A DNA stretch of 64,000 nucleotides from Fictibacillus sp. BK138 (lineage in GTDB: Bacteria > Bacillota > Bacilli > Bacillales > Fictibacillaceae), in NCBI RefSeq assembly GCF_004216955.1, contig NZ_SGXL01000001.1, positions 847,925 through 911,924 on the forward strand, read 5' to 3'. Within the stretch, counting starts at the first letter, position 1; each line of letters begins with the position of its first letter. Shown here in pieces: positions 16,671 to 25,271 of the stretch. The notes under the pieces were generated by a model. The model saw only the letters and a list, made by a program, of their open reading frames with translations. It did not search any database and was not told the DNA's origin. The translations under genes and the position numbers were made by a program.

Positions 16671-18305
16671 TTAGTTTTCACGGCTTTTTTCAAACAATGT
16701 TTCCATAGCATAAACGATCAAAGGATGAGTTTCATCCATCACTTTATTAATCTCAATCCGTTCTGTCCACTGATGAGCGTCCTTTCCGAGAGGACCTATG
16801 TTAATTACCGGTATGTCGATCTCTCTCATGTCATCAAACGGAATGTTGTACCTGGATCCTAATAGAGGGAAATTACTCGTGAACGAAGAAAGGTCACGGG
16901 CATCCCCTTTAAATCCGATGTAACTTAAATCGGATAAACCACTGAAGTAATGCACGTTCACGAGATTGCTGCTGAACTTTTCTTGAGCATGTTTTACCAC
17001 TTTTTCAGTAGTGTGTTTAATCAATGGATGGTCGCTTGAACATACAGCCGGATAAAAAGGCGGTGTATAGAAAAGAACCGTCATTGGGGCTAAGTCCCTG
17101 CAAAGACTGGCAAGTTCGAACACATATTGTATGGTTAATTCTCTTTCATCTGCGTTCGGATTGTTGGTCTGAAGCATGTTTTCTCTTCGATCCAGCTCTT
17201 CCTGACCGTATTTTTCCACCGCATGTTCATAAAGTTCATTAAAAGTAAGCACTTTGATCCTCTCTTTTTTAGGCGTGAAAGGAATAATCTTTGAGACTTG
17301 CTGGCTCTTTTCATACAATCTGTTCTCAAGCGATTCTGCAGCTTTCTGGGCACTTGTAATGAGCATTTTCGTAATCTCAGAAAGCGGTCTGTTAAACAGC
17401 ATTAAATTAAAAAGTGTGACTGCTGCGTGTGGTATTTGCACAGAATAGTGATCCTTTAAATCTTTTTGAATAAGATTAGCGGGTACTGGAGTTGCTTCAT
17501 CACGAAAGGTTTCAACATAATCAACGTTCCATTCTAGTTCTCTCGTAATCTCAGCTGCCATCGCATTTCCGTTCATACCGGCGAGAGGTTCTCCGACATG
17601 TGTTTCTTTTCCATAGCAAAGAAAGCCGGGCAAAATCTTGCCAGTAGACCCTGTATACATATAAGGAGAGGTATCCCCAGGGAATTTCGTGAAACTTGGT
17701 TCACCGTTTAAACATGCGATATATTTCATATCATATTCTTCTTGAAGCCCGCGTAAAACACTGACGCCTGCCAGCATTCCTGCTGAATGAACTTCTTCAT
17801 CCGGAACAGAGATCATTAGAACATTTCCTTTAAAATGGCCCGTTGCTGCTTTTTCGATCATCGATATATGAAGGGCAACTCCTGCTTTCATGTCCATTGT
17901 TCCCCTGCCGAACAGCCACTCACCAGAGTTTAGATCATCTTGTACAAAAGGATGGAGAAGCTTCTTGTTTTCTATTATCTTTTCAGTCAACTCATCAGGA
18001 CGAAAAGCCAGGTGCTTCCATTCGCCAAAGTCCTCAACCGCAACAACGTCAAAATGACTTAAGAGAATGATCGTTTCTTTTACAGAAGGGTCATTCTGAA
18101 CGAATGCAGTTATCAGCTTCCGGCCATCCGGAGTTGGATGATGACGAAGATGATCTGGGTTCTTTGTAAAATATTCAAGAGAAGAAAGAGTATGGTAGAG
18201 ATGCTCGGCCATGAACATTTCTCCGTCTTGGTTTGTAATACTCGGAATAGATACCAGGTCTTTTAATAGTTTCATATAACCCTCTTTAGACTGCCACTTT
18301 AACAT
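16671..18305 (-). CDS. rocB: M20 family peptidase RocB (arginine utilisation)
   Basis: 544 residues. M20 metallopeptidase motifs are visible: LLSHFDVV (first zinc ligand, about residue 81-88), GRGTMDMKAGVA (Gly-x-x-D-x-K, about 133), and PDEEVHSAG (catalytic Glu, about 169). Long C-terminal region and length agree with RocB, a protein linked to arginine catabolism in Bacillus. The biochemical substrate is not established. Start ATG 18305 after AAGGAGGG. It is not next to other roc genes here. Confidence 0.85.
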   Translation of the reverse strand: MLKWQSKEGYMKLLKDLVSIPSITNQDGEMFMAEHLYHTLSSLEYFTKNPDHLRHHPTPDGRKLITAFVQNDPSVKETIILLSHFDVVAVEDFGEWKHLAFRPDELTEKIIENKKLLHPFVQDDLNSGEWLFGRGTMDMKAGVALHISMIEKAATGHFKGNVLMISVPDEEVHSAGMLAGVSVLRGLQEEYDMKYIACLNGEPSFTKFPGDTSPYMYTGSTGKILPGFLCYGKETHVGEPLAGMNGNAMAAEITRELEWNVDYVETFRDEATPVPANLIQKDLKDHYSVQIPHAAVTLFNLMLFNRPLSEITKMLITSAQKAAESLENRLYEKSQQVSKIIPFTPKKERIKVLTFNELYEHAVEKYGQEELDRRENMLQTNNPNADERELTIQYVFELASLCRDLAPMTVLFYTPPFYPAVCSSDHPLIKHTTEKVVKHAQEKFSSNLVNVHYFSGLSDLSYIGFKGDARDLSSFTSNFPLLGSRYNIPFDDMREIDIPVINIGPLGKDAHQWTERIEINKVMDETHPLIVYAMETLFEKSREN

Positions 18306-18418
18306 GTATGTCCCTCCTTGATGTATGCCTTTGTTTACTATACTACTCTTTCCCTATAAATCCTTTTTTTAAAAAAGGGGGACTGTGAAATTAAAGTTGC
18401 CGGGTGTATGTGAGAGTA

Positions 18419-18608
18419 GTTGATTTCCGTTTCAGGCTGCTCGCTTTCCGGGGGGCGGGCGGTGAGCCTCCTTACGCTTTGCGTCTTTAGGAGTCTCCCC
18501 TGTCCCACTCGTCCCGCAGGACAAGGAAGGCTACGACAGCGATACATCGCACGAAGAAAATTGATTTTCATTTTCGAGGAGTCTCGCACCCTTACATTTC
18601 AATCAACT
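18419..18608. repeat. Dispersed intergenic repeat, copy B (long form)
   Basis: Plus-orientation copy from GTTGATTTCCG to AATCAAC, about 190 bp. Contains the long-form insert (GGACAAGGAAGGCTACGACA, GCACGAAGAAAA, TTTTCGAGGAGTC) shared with copies C and D. It lies between rocB and the ABC exporter operon. Confidence 0.9.
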
Positions 18609-18666
18609 TGTCAATGGAGCAATTCTTTTATGAAGAACCGTTTATTAAAAAATGTTTTGGAATGTA

Positions 18667-18720
18667 TTGACAGTTAGTGGATTTACATGGTATATGTGTA
18701 TTATACTAAATAGTACACTT
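18667..18720 (+). promoter_or_regulatory. Promoter with YtrA-like operator
   Basis: TTGACA (18667-18672) with TATATG (18691-18696) 18 bp downstream, or GTATAT at 17 bp, is a plausible SigA promoter for the exporter. Overlapping the start site is TGTGTA-N13-TACACT, one mismatch from the inverted repeat AGTGTA-N13-TACACT that I recall for the GntR-type repressor YtrA of B. subtilis. An inner palindrome TACTAAATAGTA lies within it. No GntR gene is in the window. Confidence 0.6.
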
Positions 18721-18740
18721 AATACATAAGGGGTGGGGAA

Positions 18741-19445
18741 ATGATTTCTGTAAGCAATTTATCTTATGCATTTAAGATTGGAAAAAAAGGAAAAGAAAAC
18801 ATTGTTCCTGTACTGCATGATGTTAATCTTCAAGTTGCAGAAGGTGAAATCGTTGCTGTAGTGGGAAGAAGCGGTTCTGGTAAATCAACATTATTAAACT
18901 TGATCTCTGGTTTTATCCAACCAGAGGTAGGAAGCATCACGATTAATGGAACCAATGTAAGCAAGTTCTCTGAATCAAAATGGGCAGAGTTCCGTCTGAA
19001 CCATCTTGGTTTTATCTTTCAAAGTTTTCAGCTGATCCCGTCCATGTCAGCTTTTGAGAACGTAGAACTTCCTCTGGTTTTGAAAGGAGTAAATGTGCCC
19101 GAAAGAAAAAAGAGAACCGAAGAAATGTTAAAACGGGTAGGTCTTGAATCATTCCAAAATCATTACCCAGGGGAGTTGTCAGGCGGACAGCAGCAGCGTG
19201 TAAGTATCGCTAGAGCATTAATTTTGAACCCTCCACTAATCTTGGCTGATGAACCTACTGGCAGCTTAGATTCGGAAAATGAAAAACAGCTTTTATGTTT
19301 TATAAAAGAACTTAACGAAAACTACGGGATCACATTCTTAATGATTACACATGACCATGAGGTAGCTTCCATCGCCCATCGTAAAGTTGAAATCATTGAT
19401 GGGTACTTAAGAGAGGAGAGAATACTTCATGAAGTTCAAAGATAA
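18741..19445 (+). CDS. ABC transporter ATP-binding protein (MacB/LolD/YtrE type)
   Basis: 234 residues with every ABC motif in place: Walker [10 protein letters not shown] (about 46-54), Q-loop IFQSFQ, signature LSGGQQQR, Walker [13 protein letters not shown] and the H-loop ITHDHE. The PTGSLD variant is typical of MacB/LolD/FtsE-class ATPases that work with FtsX-fold permeases. Its stop overlaps the permease start by 17 bp, so the two form one unit. The YtrA-like operator upstream suggests similarity to the YtrE-YtrF pair induced by cell-wall-active agents; that assignment is inferred. Confidence 0.9.
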   Translation: MISVSNLSYAFKIGKKGKENIVPVLHDVNLQVAEGEIVAVVGRSGSGKSTLLNLISGFIQPEVGSITINGTNVSKFSESKWAEFRLNHLGFIFQSFQLIPSMSAFENVELPLVLKGVNVPERKKRTEEMLKRVGLESFQNHYPGELSGGQQQRVSIARALILNPPLILADEPTGSLDSENEKQLLCFIKELNENYGITFLMITHDHEVASIAHRKVEIIDGYLREERILHEVQR

Positions 19446-20748
19446 GCACAAGTTTGTAAGAAGCAATATGAAGAAAAACAGAACGCGCCTCTGGATGACG
19501 ATCCTTGCATCAACGATCGGATGTGCTTTCTTGATCATGCTGGCTTCCATTGGATTTGCCATCCATAAAACAGCTGTAGACGATGTGATGAGCTTTCGTA
19601 TGGTGAACGAAATTCAAGTGCAAAAAGAAAGCGGTATGATGACAGAAAACGATGTAATGAAGCTAGAACAGATTAAAGGAGTTAAAGCGGTAACGAGAAA
19701 AAAATATACACCGGCAAACCAGCTTTCGATTGATGAATTTAATACTTTTGCCAATGTAATGAGTGCTCATATGCCTTCTGAAGAAAAAGCGGGATTTGAA
19801 CTTGATAAAGGCCGTATGCCAAAGAATAAAAATGAAATCGTTGTTGGCTATCATTTTGCAGAAGATTTACGAAAAGATCAGCCAGATAACTATTTGGAAG
19901 GCTTGAGTGAGGAACAAGCTCAAGAAAAGATGAAGGAGCTTTCTTATAAAGGCGAGCTTTTAAACAAGACATTAACGTATCATTTGAAGACGGATAATCC
20001 TGACATAAAAATTGAAGGACCTGTTCAAACGGTTGATGTGAAAATCGTTGGAATTGGAAAAAAGCCTGCACGAGAATGGGCACACGATAATTCTGTATTT
20101 ATCACAGAAGATTTATACAATGAGGTAATTTCGATCTTAGGAAAACAAGATCCAAAAATCGCATCCGCTGATGAATTAAAGAACTATGGCGAAGTGAAAG
20201 CTTTTACCGCATCCGCGGATGATGTGAAAGAAGTAACAGATCGAATTGAAAAACTGGATTACATGACGTATTCGATCATTAAAGAGTTAAAACAGATGAA
20301 TGTTTATTTCACCTTATTTAAAGCAGGATTGATTTTCATTGGGGCCATTGCGGTTTTAATCGCTTCTATTGGTATATTTAACACGATGACGATGGCGGTA
20401 ACCGAAAGATCGCAGGACATCGGAATCATGAAAGCGATCGGAGCTACTCCAAAGACCGTTAAACGAATCTTCCTGTTAGAAAGCGCCTATATCGGTTTAT
20501 GGGGTGTAGGATTAGGGACACTTTTAGCTTACATCACCAGTTATGGCGTGAACTTTGCTCTTCCCATTATAATTGAGCAGTTCGTTAATGAAACACCACC
20601 GGAAGGGTTCATGCTTTCCTATATTCCTTGGAGTCTGACGGCAATAGCGGTAACAATCTGCATGGGCGTTACCTTACTATCAGGATGGAGACCTGCTGCA
20701 AAAGCAACAACGGTAGATGTTTTAAAAGCTTTAAGAAGAGATGTTTAA
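19429..20748 (+). CDS. ABC permease, FtsX/MacB fold (YtrF-like)
   Basis: 439 residues. One N-terminal TM (about 22-42), an extracytoplasmic domain of roughly 240 residues, then three C-terminal TM helices (from about 295) with the MAVTERSQDIGIMKAIGATPKTVKRIF loop characteristic of FtsX/MacB permeases. Such proteins couple ATP hydrolysis to mechanical changes outside the membrane and do not carry substrate through a channel. Co-transcribed with the ATPase; a terminator follows at once. YtrF of B. subtilis has the same layout. Confidence 0.88.
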   Translation: MKFKDKHKFVRSNMKKNRTRLWMTILASTIGCAFLIMLASIGFAIHKTAVDDVMSFRMVNEIQVQKESGMMTENDVMKLEQIKGVKAVTRKKYTPANQLSIDEFNTFANVMSAHMPSEEKAGFELDKGRMPKNKNEIVVGYHFAEDLRKDQPDNYLEGLSEEQAQEKMKELSYKGELLNKTLTYHLKTDNPDIKIEGPVQTVDVKIVGIGKKPAREWAHDNSVFITEDLYNEVISILGKQDPKIASADELKNYGEVKAFTASADDVKEVTDRIEKLDYMTYSIIKELKQMNVYFTLFKAGLIFIGAIAVLIASIGIFNTMTMAVTERSQDIGIMKAIGATPKTVKRIFLLESAYIGLWGVGLGTLLAYITSYGVNFALPIIIEQFVNETPPEGFMLSYIPWSLTAIAVTICMGVTLLSGWRPAAKATTVDVLKALRRDV

Positions 20749-20754
20749 AAGTAG

Positions 20755-20783
20755 ACACCAGCCAGTAGCGGCTGGTGTTTCTT
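20755..20783 (+). terminator. Terminator of the exporter operon
   Basis: ACACCAGCC/GGCTGGTGT stem with a short loop, followed by TTTCTTCT. The phased array begins 29 bp downstream. Confidence 0.85.
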
Positions 20784-20811
20784 CTGTGAGAATGTCTTTT
20801 TGGGGTGTACA

Positions 20812-20937
20812 AATATGGGGTGAAAAAATGTATTTGTGGATTCAGAGGCTTTTTTTGTGGATTGAACCTCAATATTTCTGGATTGGGCGATCATTTATCT
20901 GGATTCTTGTGTCATATTTCTGGATAAATAAATATGC
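20812..20937 (+). repeat. 21-bp phased array A (core TTTCTGGATT)
   Basis: Six units at exactly 21-bp steps, from 20812, 20833, 20854, 20875, 20896 and 20917. The first ten bases follow TTT(G/C)TGGATT; unit 1 is degenerate (AATATGGGGT). The remaining eleven bases differ in every unit. On the plus strand it can be read as Trp-Ile heptads, but without a ribosome site. It fills most of the 286-bp gap before pepE. Confidence 0.9.
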
Positions 20938-21034
20938 ACTCTAAATTTGTTTTTCTCAGAAAGAAAATTTTCCAGAATTGAACAGGAGAATGACCATTAT
21001 AAGCGAAATTGACTAAAAAGGAGTGAAGATCAAC

Positions 21035-21718
21035 ATGAAACAGATCATCTCAATGGGTGGCGGCGGATTTTCGATGGAACCAGAGAACAAAAGACTCGAT
21101 CATTACATACTTGCGCAATCAAAAGCTGAAAAACCTCATATTTGTTTCATCCCGACAGCAAGCGGAGATTCAGATGGTTATATCGAACGCTTTTATAATG
21201 CATTTGAAGCAGAGAACTGTGTGCCAGAGCATCTCTCTTTATTTTCTCCTCCTAAAAACATAGAAGAGTTTGTTAAGAAGCAGGATATTTTTTACGTCGG
21301 TGGAGGGAACACGAAAAATTTACTTGCACTATGGAGGGAGTGGGAGCTGGATCTGCTGCTCAAAAAGGCATATGAAGAAGGTAAGATTTTAGCCGGTTTA
21401 AGTGCAGGATCTCTTTGCTGGTTTGAAGAAGGGGTAACAGATTCATTTGGACCGCTTCGAGGGCTTTCGTGTTTAGGGTTTCTCCAAGGAAGTCATTGTC
21501 CACATTATGATGGAGAAAAAGAAAGAAGACCCGCCTATCATAGCCTTATAAAAGAAGGATTAAAAGATGGATATGCAGCGGATGATGGGGCGGCGTTGCA
21601 TTTTATTAACGGAAAACTGAAAAGGGTTGTGAGTTCCCGAGAAAATGCTAAAGCCTATTATGTTCAACTAGTAAACGGAGAAGTTATAGAAACAGTACTT
21701 GAAACTCATTTTCTTTAA
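21035..21718 (+). CDS. S51 family peptidase (dipeptidase E-like)
   Basis: 227 residues. The nucleophile Ser is in the elbow GLSAGSLCWF (about residue 125), with the class-I-amidotransferase-like fold motif FYVGGGNTKNLL (about 86) and the His region GSHCPHYDGE (about 155). S51 enzymes hydrolyse Asp-X dipeptides in the cytoplasm; this resembles B. subtilis YgaJ. ATG 21035 follows AAAAAGGAGTGAAG; the frame opens at 21023. No obvious operon partner: it ends 70 bp before sodC. Confidence 0.88.
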   Translation: MKQIISMGGGGFSMEPENKRLDHYILAQSKAEKPHICFIPTASGDSDGYIERFYNAFEAENCVPEHLSLFSPPKNIEEFVKKQDIFYVGGGNTKNLLALWREWELDLLLKKAYEEGKILAGLSAGSLCWFEEGVTDSFGPLRGLSCLGFLQGSHCPHYDGEKERRPAYHSLIKEGLKDGYAADDGAALHFINGKLKRVVSSRENAKAYYVQLVNGEVIETVLETHFL

Positions 21719-21787
21719 AATGATGTTTAAAGTTCTGATGATTGGGCGGAAAATAGAATATCGCTAATCATCAGGAGGGAAAATCTT

Positions 21788-22372
21788 TTGAAAAAAATAT
21801 TAAAGATCATGATGCTCATGGTACTAGTAACCATACTTGCTTCATGCGGAAACAAAAAGGAAGATGAGCATAAAGATCATGAGATGGAAGAGTCACAAGC
21901 GGCATCTAGTAAAGTAAGCGGCGGATTGTACATTGTGAATCTAGTAGACACGAAAGGTAAAAAAGCTGGTGAAGCAACGCTGACCCAGACAGCAGAAGGC
22001 GTAAAAATAGAAGCGAATGCAACTGGTCTAAAGCCAGGTGAACACGGTATTCACTTTCATGAAAAAGCCATATGCACACCGCCGGATTTCAAGTCGGCAG
22101 GCGGCCATTTTAACCCGACGGATAAAAAACATGGTTTTTTAAATCCTAAAGGACCACATGTTGGAGATATCCTCAATGTTACTGCTGACGAAAGCGGCGT
22201 TGTTCATGAGGAAGTGTTATCAACGATGGTGTCACTTGCTGAAGGAAAATCAAACTCCCTGTTTTCAAACGGGGGAACAGCACTCGTTATACATGCGGAT
22301 GCAGATGATTACAAAACAGATCCAGCCGGTAACTCAGGCGACCGCGTGTTGTGCGGAGTAATTAAAAAATAA
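21788..22372 (+). CDS. sodC: Cu/Zn superoxide dismutase-like lipoprotein
   Basis: 194 residues. Lipobox ILASCG (Cys about residue 20) anchors it outside the membrane. The Cu/Zn SOD fold is evident: GIHFHEKAIC (two Cu His), GGHFNP (bridging His), KKHG and GPHVGD (Zn His and Asp), and a C-terminal VIHADADDY (fourth Cu His). All metal ligands seem present. From memory, B. subtilis YojM lacks some copper ligands, so this copy may be catalytically competent. A Cys pair (AICTP and VLCGV) could form the family disulfide. Start TTG 21788 after AGGAGGGAAAA. Confidence 0.88.
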   Translation: MKKILKIMMLMVLVTILASCGNKKEDEHKDHEMEESQAASSKVSGGLYIVNLVDTKGKKAGEATLTQTAEGVKIEANATGLKPGEHGIHFHEKAICTPPDFKSAGGHFNPTDKKHGFLNPKGPHVGDILNVTADESGVVHEEVLSTMVSLAEGKSNSLFSNGGTALVIHADADDYKTDPAGNSGDRVLCGVIKK

Positions 22373-22374
22373 AA

Positions 22375-22420
22375 ACAAGCCGGCTTCTCGTTGTAACAAA
22401 CGAAAATGCCGGCTTTTTAT
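22375..22420. terminator. Bidirectional terminator between sodC and the ABC-2 operon
   Basis: AAGCCGGC/GCCGGCTT outer stem with an inner CGTT/AACG pairing and T-runs on both strands. Confidence 0.88.
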
Positions 22421-23212
22421 TTAACTTCCTGTACTCGTAAAGGCTTTAAGCCCTCGATTCCAAAACAAGTATGCTAAAGCGCACGATACGATTGCAGCAA
22501 CTGGTGTCAGCAATGCAAGATTTTCAAAACCAGAGCCTTTTATAAAATATGCCGCGGGATAAAAAGCTGTAAATCCATAAGGAATGATCCAAGTTAATAA
22601 GTGACGGATGCCTTTATGGTAGATCGTCAATGGATAGCGTGCAAAATCGCTTAAGTTAAAGATGGTCCAAACGATCGGAAGGCTGTCAACCATCCAGAAA
22701 GATAGCGTTGCAAAAAAGAGATTCACCGCTACGAAAATAAAACCAGATGCAATGATCATGATGATAAGAATGACATATTCCATGAAGCCCCATGAAATAT
22801 CTAAGTGCGGCATTGCCGTTCCGAGAACGATAATTCCGATAAACAACTGGCCGAATCCGTCTTGCTGAAGGCGATCAGCGATAAAATGAAAAAGCGGATT
22901 GATCGGCCGAATCAAAAGTCGGTCAAATTTACCTGGCCGAATGTATTGCCAGCCGAGTGTCCACAGGTTATCAAAGAAAATATGGTGAATCGATCTGCCT
23001 GTAGCTGCAATGCCGTAAATGAATAATATTTCATAAAACGTCCAGCCGTTCAGTTCGTGAATATGGTCAAAAACGATTTTTACAAAGAATATACCGGCAA
23101 ATTGCTGAAGCATTACAGACAATACGCCGAGCAGAAAATCCATGCGGTATTCCATCATTACCTTCAGATTCTGTTTGCAAAACAAGTAATATAATTTTAT
23201 GTAACGTATCAA
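22421..23212 (-). CDS. ABC-2 type permease (COG3694-like)
   Basis: 263 residues with six TM helices. It has the layout of the second permease of three-gene ABC-2 exporters found with a DrrA/COG4586-type ATPase, and carries the GWQYIRPGKFDRLLIRPINPLF segment that recurs in both permeases of such systems. Start TTG 23212 follows AGGAGGAGACA. Third gene of the operon, 12 bp after the upstream permease. Exported substrate unknown. Confidence 0.8.
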   Translation of the reverse strand: MIRYIKLYYLFCKQNLKVMMEYRMDFLLGVLSVMLQQFAGIFFVKIVFDHIHELNGWTFYEILFIYGIAATGRSIHHIFFDNLWTLGWQYIRPGKFDRLLIRPINPLFHFIADRLQQDGFGQLFIGIIVLGTAMPHLDISWGFMEYVILIIMIIASGFIFVAVNLFFATLSFWMVDSLPIVWTIFNLSDFARYPLTIYHKGIRHLLTWIIPYGFTAFYPAAYFIKGSGFENLALLTPVAAIVSCALAYLFWNRGLKAFTSTGS

Positions 23213-23224
23213 GATTGTCTCCTC

Positions 23225-24013
23225 CTATCCTCCAAAGATCGTTACTTTCTTCATCGCCACCGACCATAGAACTCTTAGTAAACCAAATAACAAAACAGCC
23301 CATATTAACTGGGATCCCACTGCAAGCCAAGCTTCTGTGCCAGTCAAAATTCCCGTGTAGATCGCTACGGGTACATACACCATGGCTTGAAACGGCAAGA
23401 ATAGGCTTATTGTCTGAAACCATTCAGGAAACAAAATAAGAGGAACGAGTGCACCAGAGAAAAAAGAAACAACGGCTTCTTTCATTACTTCCAGTCCCCA
23501 TAGATTTATCGTCCAAAAAGCTAGAATAGCGATTAATAGGTCAAAGAATGTTCCGATCCAGATTCCCATTAAGGCACTTAGTAAAAATAAGACCCCAGAT
23601 TGCCAAGTTGATGGCAACGTTACATCCATGAATACAAAAGCGAGTATTCCTAAAGGCAAGGCACCACGGATAAAGTAGATTACTTTATCCCCTATATCCA
23701 TAGCGATCAGACGGGTGATCAAGTGGTAAGGGCGCATAAGTTCAATGGCTACATTTCCATCCTTAATCGTATGAGCCAGTTCCCGGCCGACACCAGAAAC
23801 GAACATTTGCAGAAACATCGCAATAATGATGTAGGTGGTCATTCCATCAAAAGACATGCCTTCAATTTCAGAACGGTTGCTGTACACCGCCTTCCAGAAG
23901 AAATAGATAACAAGCATTCTTAACAGAACGGAAAACGTATTTGCCCAAAACCATGCAGAATAGGCCGCATGAACTTGCATCTGAACACGGGCAAACTCAA
24001 TGTACTTCCTCAT
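23225..24013 (-). CDS. ABC-2 type permease (COG4587-like)
   Basis: 262 residues, six TM helices, with the ELAHTIKDGNVAIELMRPYHL segment (about residues 80-100) homologous in position to the partner permease. It forms a heteromeric membrane domain with the 22421 gene. The start ATG 24013 lies inside the ATPase gene, a 17-bp overlap that implies translational coupling. Probably exports a lipid, glycan or drug-like compound; the sequence does not say which. Confidence 0.82.
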   Translation of the reverse strand: MRKYIEFARVQMQVHAAYSAWFWANTFSVLLRMLVIYFFWKAVYSNRSEIEGMSFDGMTTYIIIAMFLQMFVSGVGRELAHTIKDGNVAIELMRPYHLITRLIAMDIGDKVIYFIRGALPLGILAFVFMDVTLPSTWQSGVLFLLSALMGIWIGTFFDLLIAILAFWTINLWGLEVMKEAVVSFFSGALVPLILFPEWFQTISLFLPFQAMVYVPVAIYTGILTGTEAWLAVGSQLIWAVLLFGLLRVLWSVAMKKVTIFGG

Positions 24014-25022
24014 GCTGTACCTCCTTTTTCATCCCTCTGCCATATATTTCTTCAACAATTGTTTCAATTTTTGGATCGGCAATCGTAAGATCGGCAACCG
24101 TATAATGATTCATCATGATACTGATCAATTCCGCTCCAGAAATGTCCCTGCTGCTGAAAGTAATTGAAATTTTGTGCAGATCTTCTTCTTCACGAGGCAG
24201 AACTTGTGCCGCATGAGCCAGTTCTTGAGGCAAAATAAAATTATCCGAGTTCTCTAGTTCAAAGTGAATAACACGCTTATCGCCAAATTGCGATTTAATA
24301 TTTTGTATAGATCCGTCATAAATAACGCTTCCATCATCAATGATGATAATTCGCTGACAGATCTCTTCTATGTCCTGCATGTCATGGGTCGTTAGAAGTA
24401 CTGTCGTACCATATCTGGCGTTCATCTGTTTAATAAAGCTGCGGATTCTTACTTTTACCGCAACATCCAGTCCGATTGTGGGTTCATCGAGATAAACCAC
24501 TTTTGGACGATGCAAAAAGGCAGCTGCAAGCTCACATCTCATCTTTTGTCCTAAAGAGAGCTGCCTCACCGGGATGCCAAGCAATGGTTCAAGATGAAGC
24601 ACTTCAACGAATTCAGCAAGTGTTTCTTCATATTGCTTTTGAGGAATCTCGTAAATATGTTTTAACAGCTCATAGCTTTCCCTAACAGGTATATCCCAGA
24701 ACAATTGAGTACGCTGGCCGAACACAGCACCGATATGAGAAGCATTTTGTTTACGATTTTCATAGGGTACGATACCGTTTACTTTTACTTCACCTGAGGT
24801 AGGGGTGAGGATGCCGGTCAGCATTTTGATTGTTGTCGATTTCCCTGCTCCGTTTGCGCCGATATAGCCGACCATTTCACTTGCTTCAATATGCAGATTG
24901 ATTCCTTTAACCGCTTCTTTCGTTTCATATTTTCTATAAAACAATGATTTAACAGCACCGCGGAGGCCTGGGTCACGTTTAGCTATTTTATAATGTTTTG
25001 CAAGATTATGAACTTCGATCAT
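23997..25022 (-). CDS. ABC transporter ATPase of the ABC-2 exporter (COG4586-like)
   Basis: 341 residues. Walker A GANGAGKSTT (about 55), a shortened signature LSLGQKMRCELA, Walker B KVVYLDEPTIGLD and H-loop TTHDMQDIEEI are present; LSLGQKMR in place of LSGGQ is typical of COG4586. The C-terminal 100 residues resemble the regulatory tail of DrrA-like ATPases. Start ATG 25022 follows AAGGAG at eight bases (GTG 25031 overlaps the ribosome site). First gene of the three-gene operon, behind a leader with a short ORF and terminator. Confidence 0.9.
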   Translation of the reverse strand: MIEVHNLAKHYKIAKRDPGLRGAVKSLFYRKYETKEAVKGINLHIEASEMVGYIGANGAGKSTTIKMLTGILTPTSGEVKVNGIVPYENRKQNASHIGAVFGQRTQLFWDIPVRESYELLKHIYEIPQKQYEETLAEFVEVLHLEPLLGIPVRQLSLGQKMRCELAAAFLHRPKVVYLDEPTIGLDVAVKVRIRSFIKQMNARYGTTVLLTTHDMQDIEEICQRIIIIDDGSVIYDGSIQNIKSQFGDKRVIHFELENSDNFILPQELAHAAQVLPREEEDLHKISITFSSRDISGAELISIMMNHYTVADLTIADPKIETIVEEIYGRGMKKEVQHEEVH

Positions 25023-25048
25023 ATATGTCACTCCTTAAAAATGGGCAC

Positions 25049-25075
25049 AAAAAAACCACAGACTAATTCCTGCGG
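25049..25075 (-). terminator. Leader terminator (attenuator) ahead of the ABC-2 operon
   Basis: On the minus strand CCGCAG (25075-25070) pairs with CTGTGG (25061-25056), with a possible extra G-U and a six-base loop, followed by seven T (25055-25049). It sits in the untranslated leader, 27 bp before the ATPase start. Its 3' arm AGTCTGTG (25064-25057) could instead pair with CATAGACT (25152-25145) inside the leader ORF, giving an antiterminator. Confidence 0.6.
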
Positions 25076-25136
25076 GCATGTGTGCATATCAAATTTTTGC
25101 TCACGATGAGGCGTCAGGTCATAAAGGGATATGAAA

Positions 25137-25166
25137 TTACTTTGAGTCTATGTATGAAGTCCACAT
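25137..25166 (-). CDS. Nine-codon leader peptide ORF of the ABC-2 operon
   Basis: ATG 25166 is preceded by AAAAGGAGAGGG at five bases and opens a nine-codon frame (MWTSYIDSK) ending in TAA. It lies between the operon promoter and the leader terminator. Codons 5-8 overlap the segment that can pair with the terminator 3' arm, so ribosome position could choose between the two folds. Function as an attenuator peptide is inferred. Confidence 0.5.
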   Translation of the reverse strand: MWTSYIDSK

Positions 25167-25210
25167 TTAATCCCTCTCCTTTTGGAAACGTTTGCACTAG
25201 CAATAACCGT

Positions 25211-25239
25211 ATTATATATGAACCTAGTAAAATTGTAAA
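25211..25239 (-). promoter_or_regulatory. SigA-type promoter of the ABC-2 operon
   Basis: Minus-strand TTTACA (25239-25234), a 17-bp spacer and a perfect TATAAT (25216-25211). The predicted transcript starts near 25204 and has a leader of about 180 nt. Confidence 0.75.
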
Positions 25240-25271
25240 ATATATCCTTGGAGCCGTTTTTTAAGTATGTA

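Noticed and set aside
20812-20937. CRISPR array
   Set aside because: Repeats of 10 bp with 11-bp spacers are far too short, are imperfect, and no cas genes are present.
20741-20944. 67-codon ORF rich in Trp-Ile heptads
   Set aside because: It starts within the exporter permease gene, runs through its terminator and lies on phased array A, with no ribosome site.
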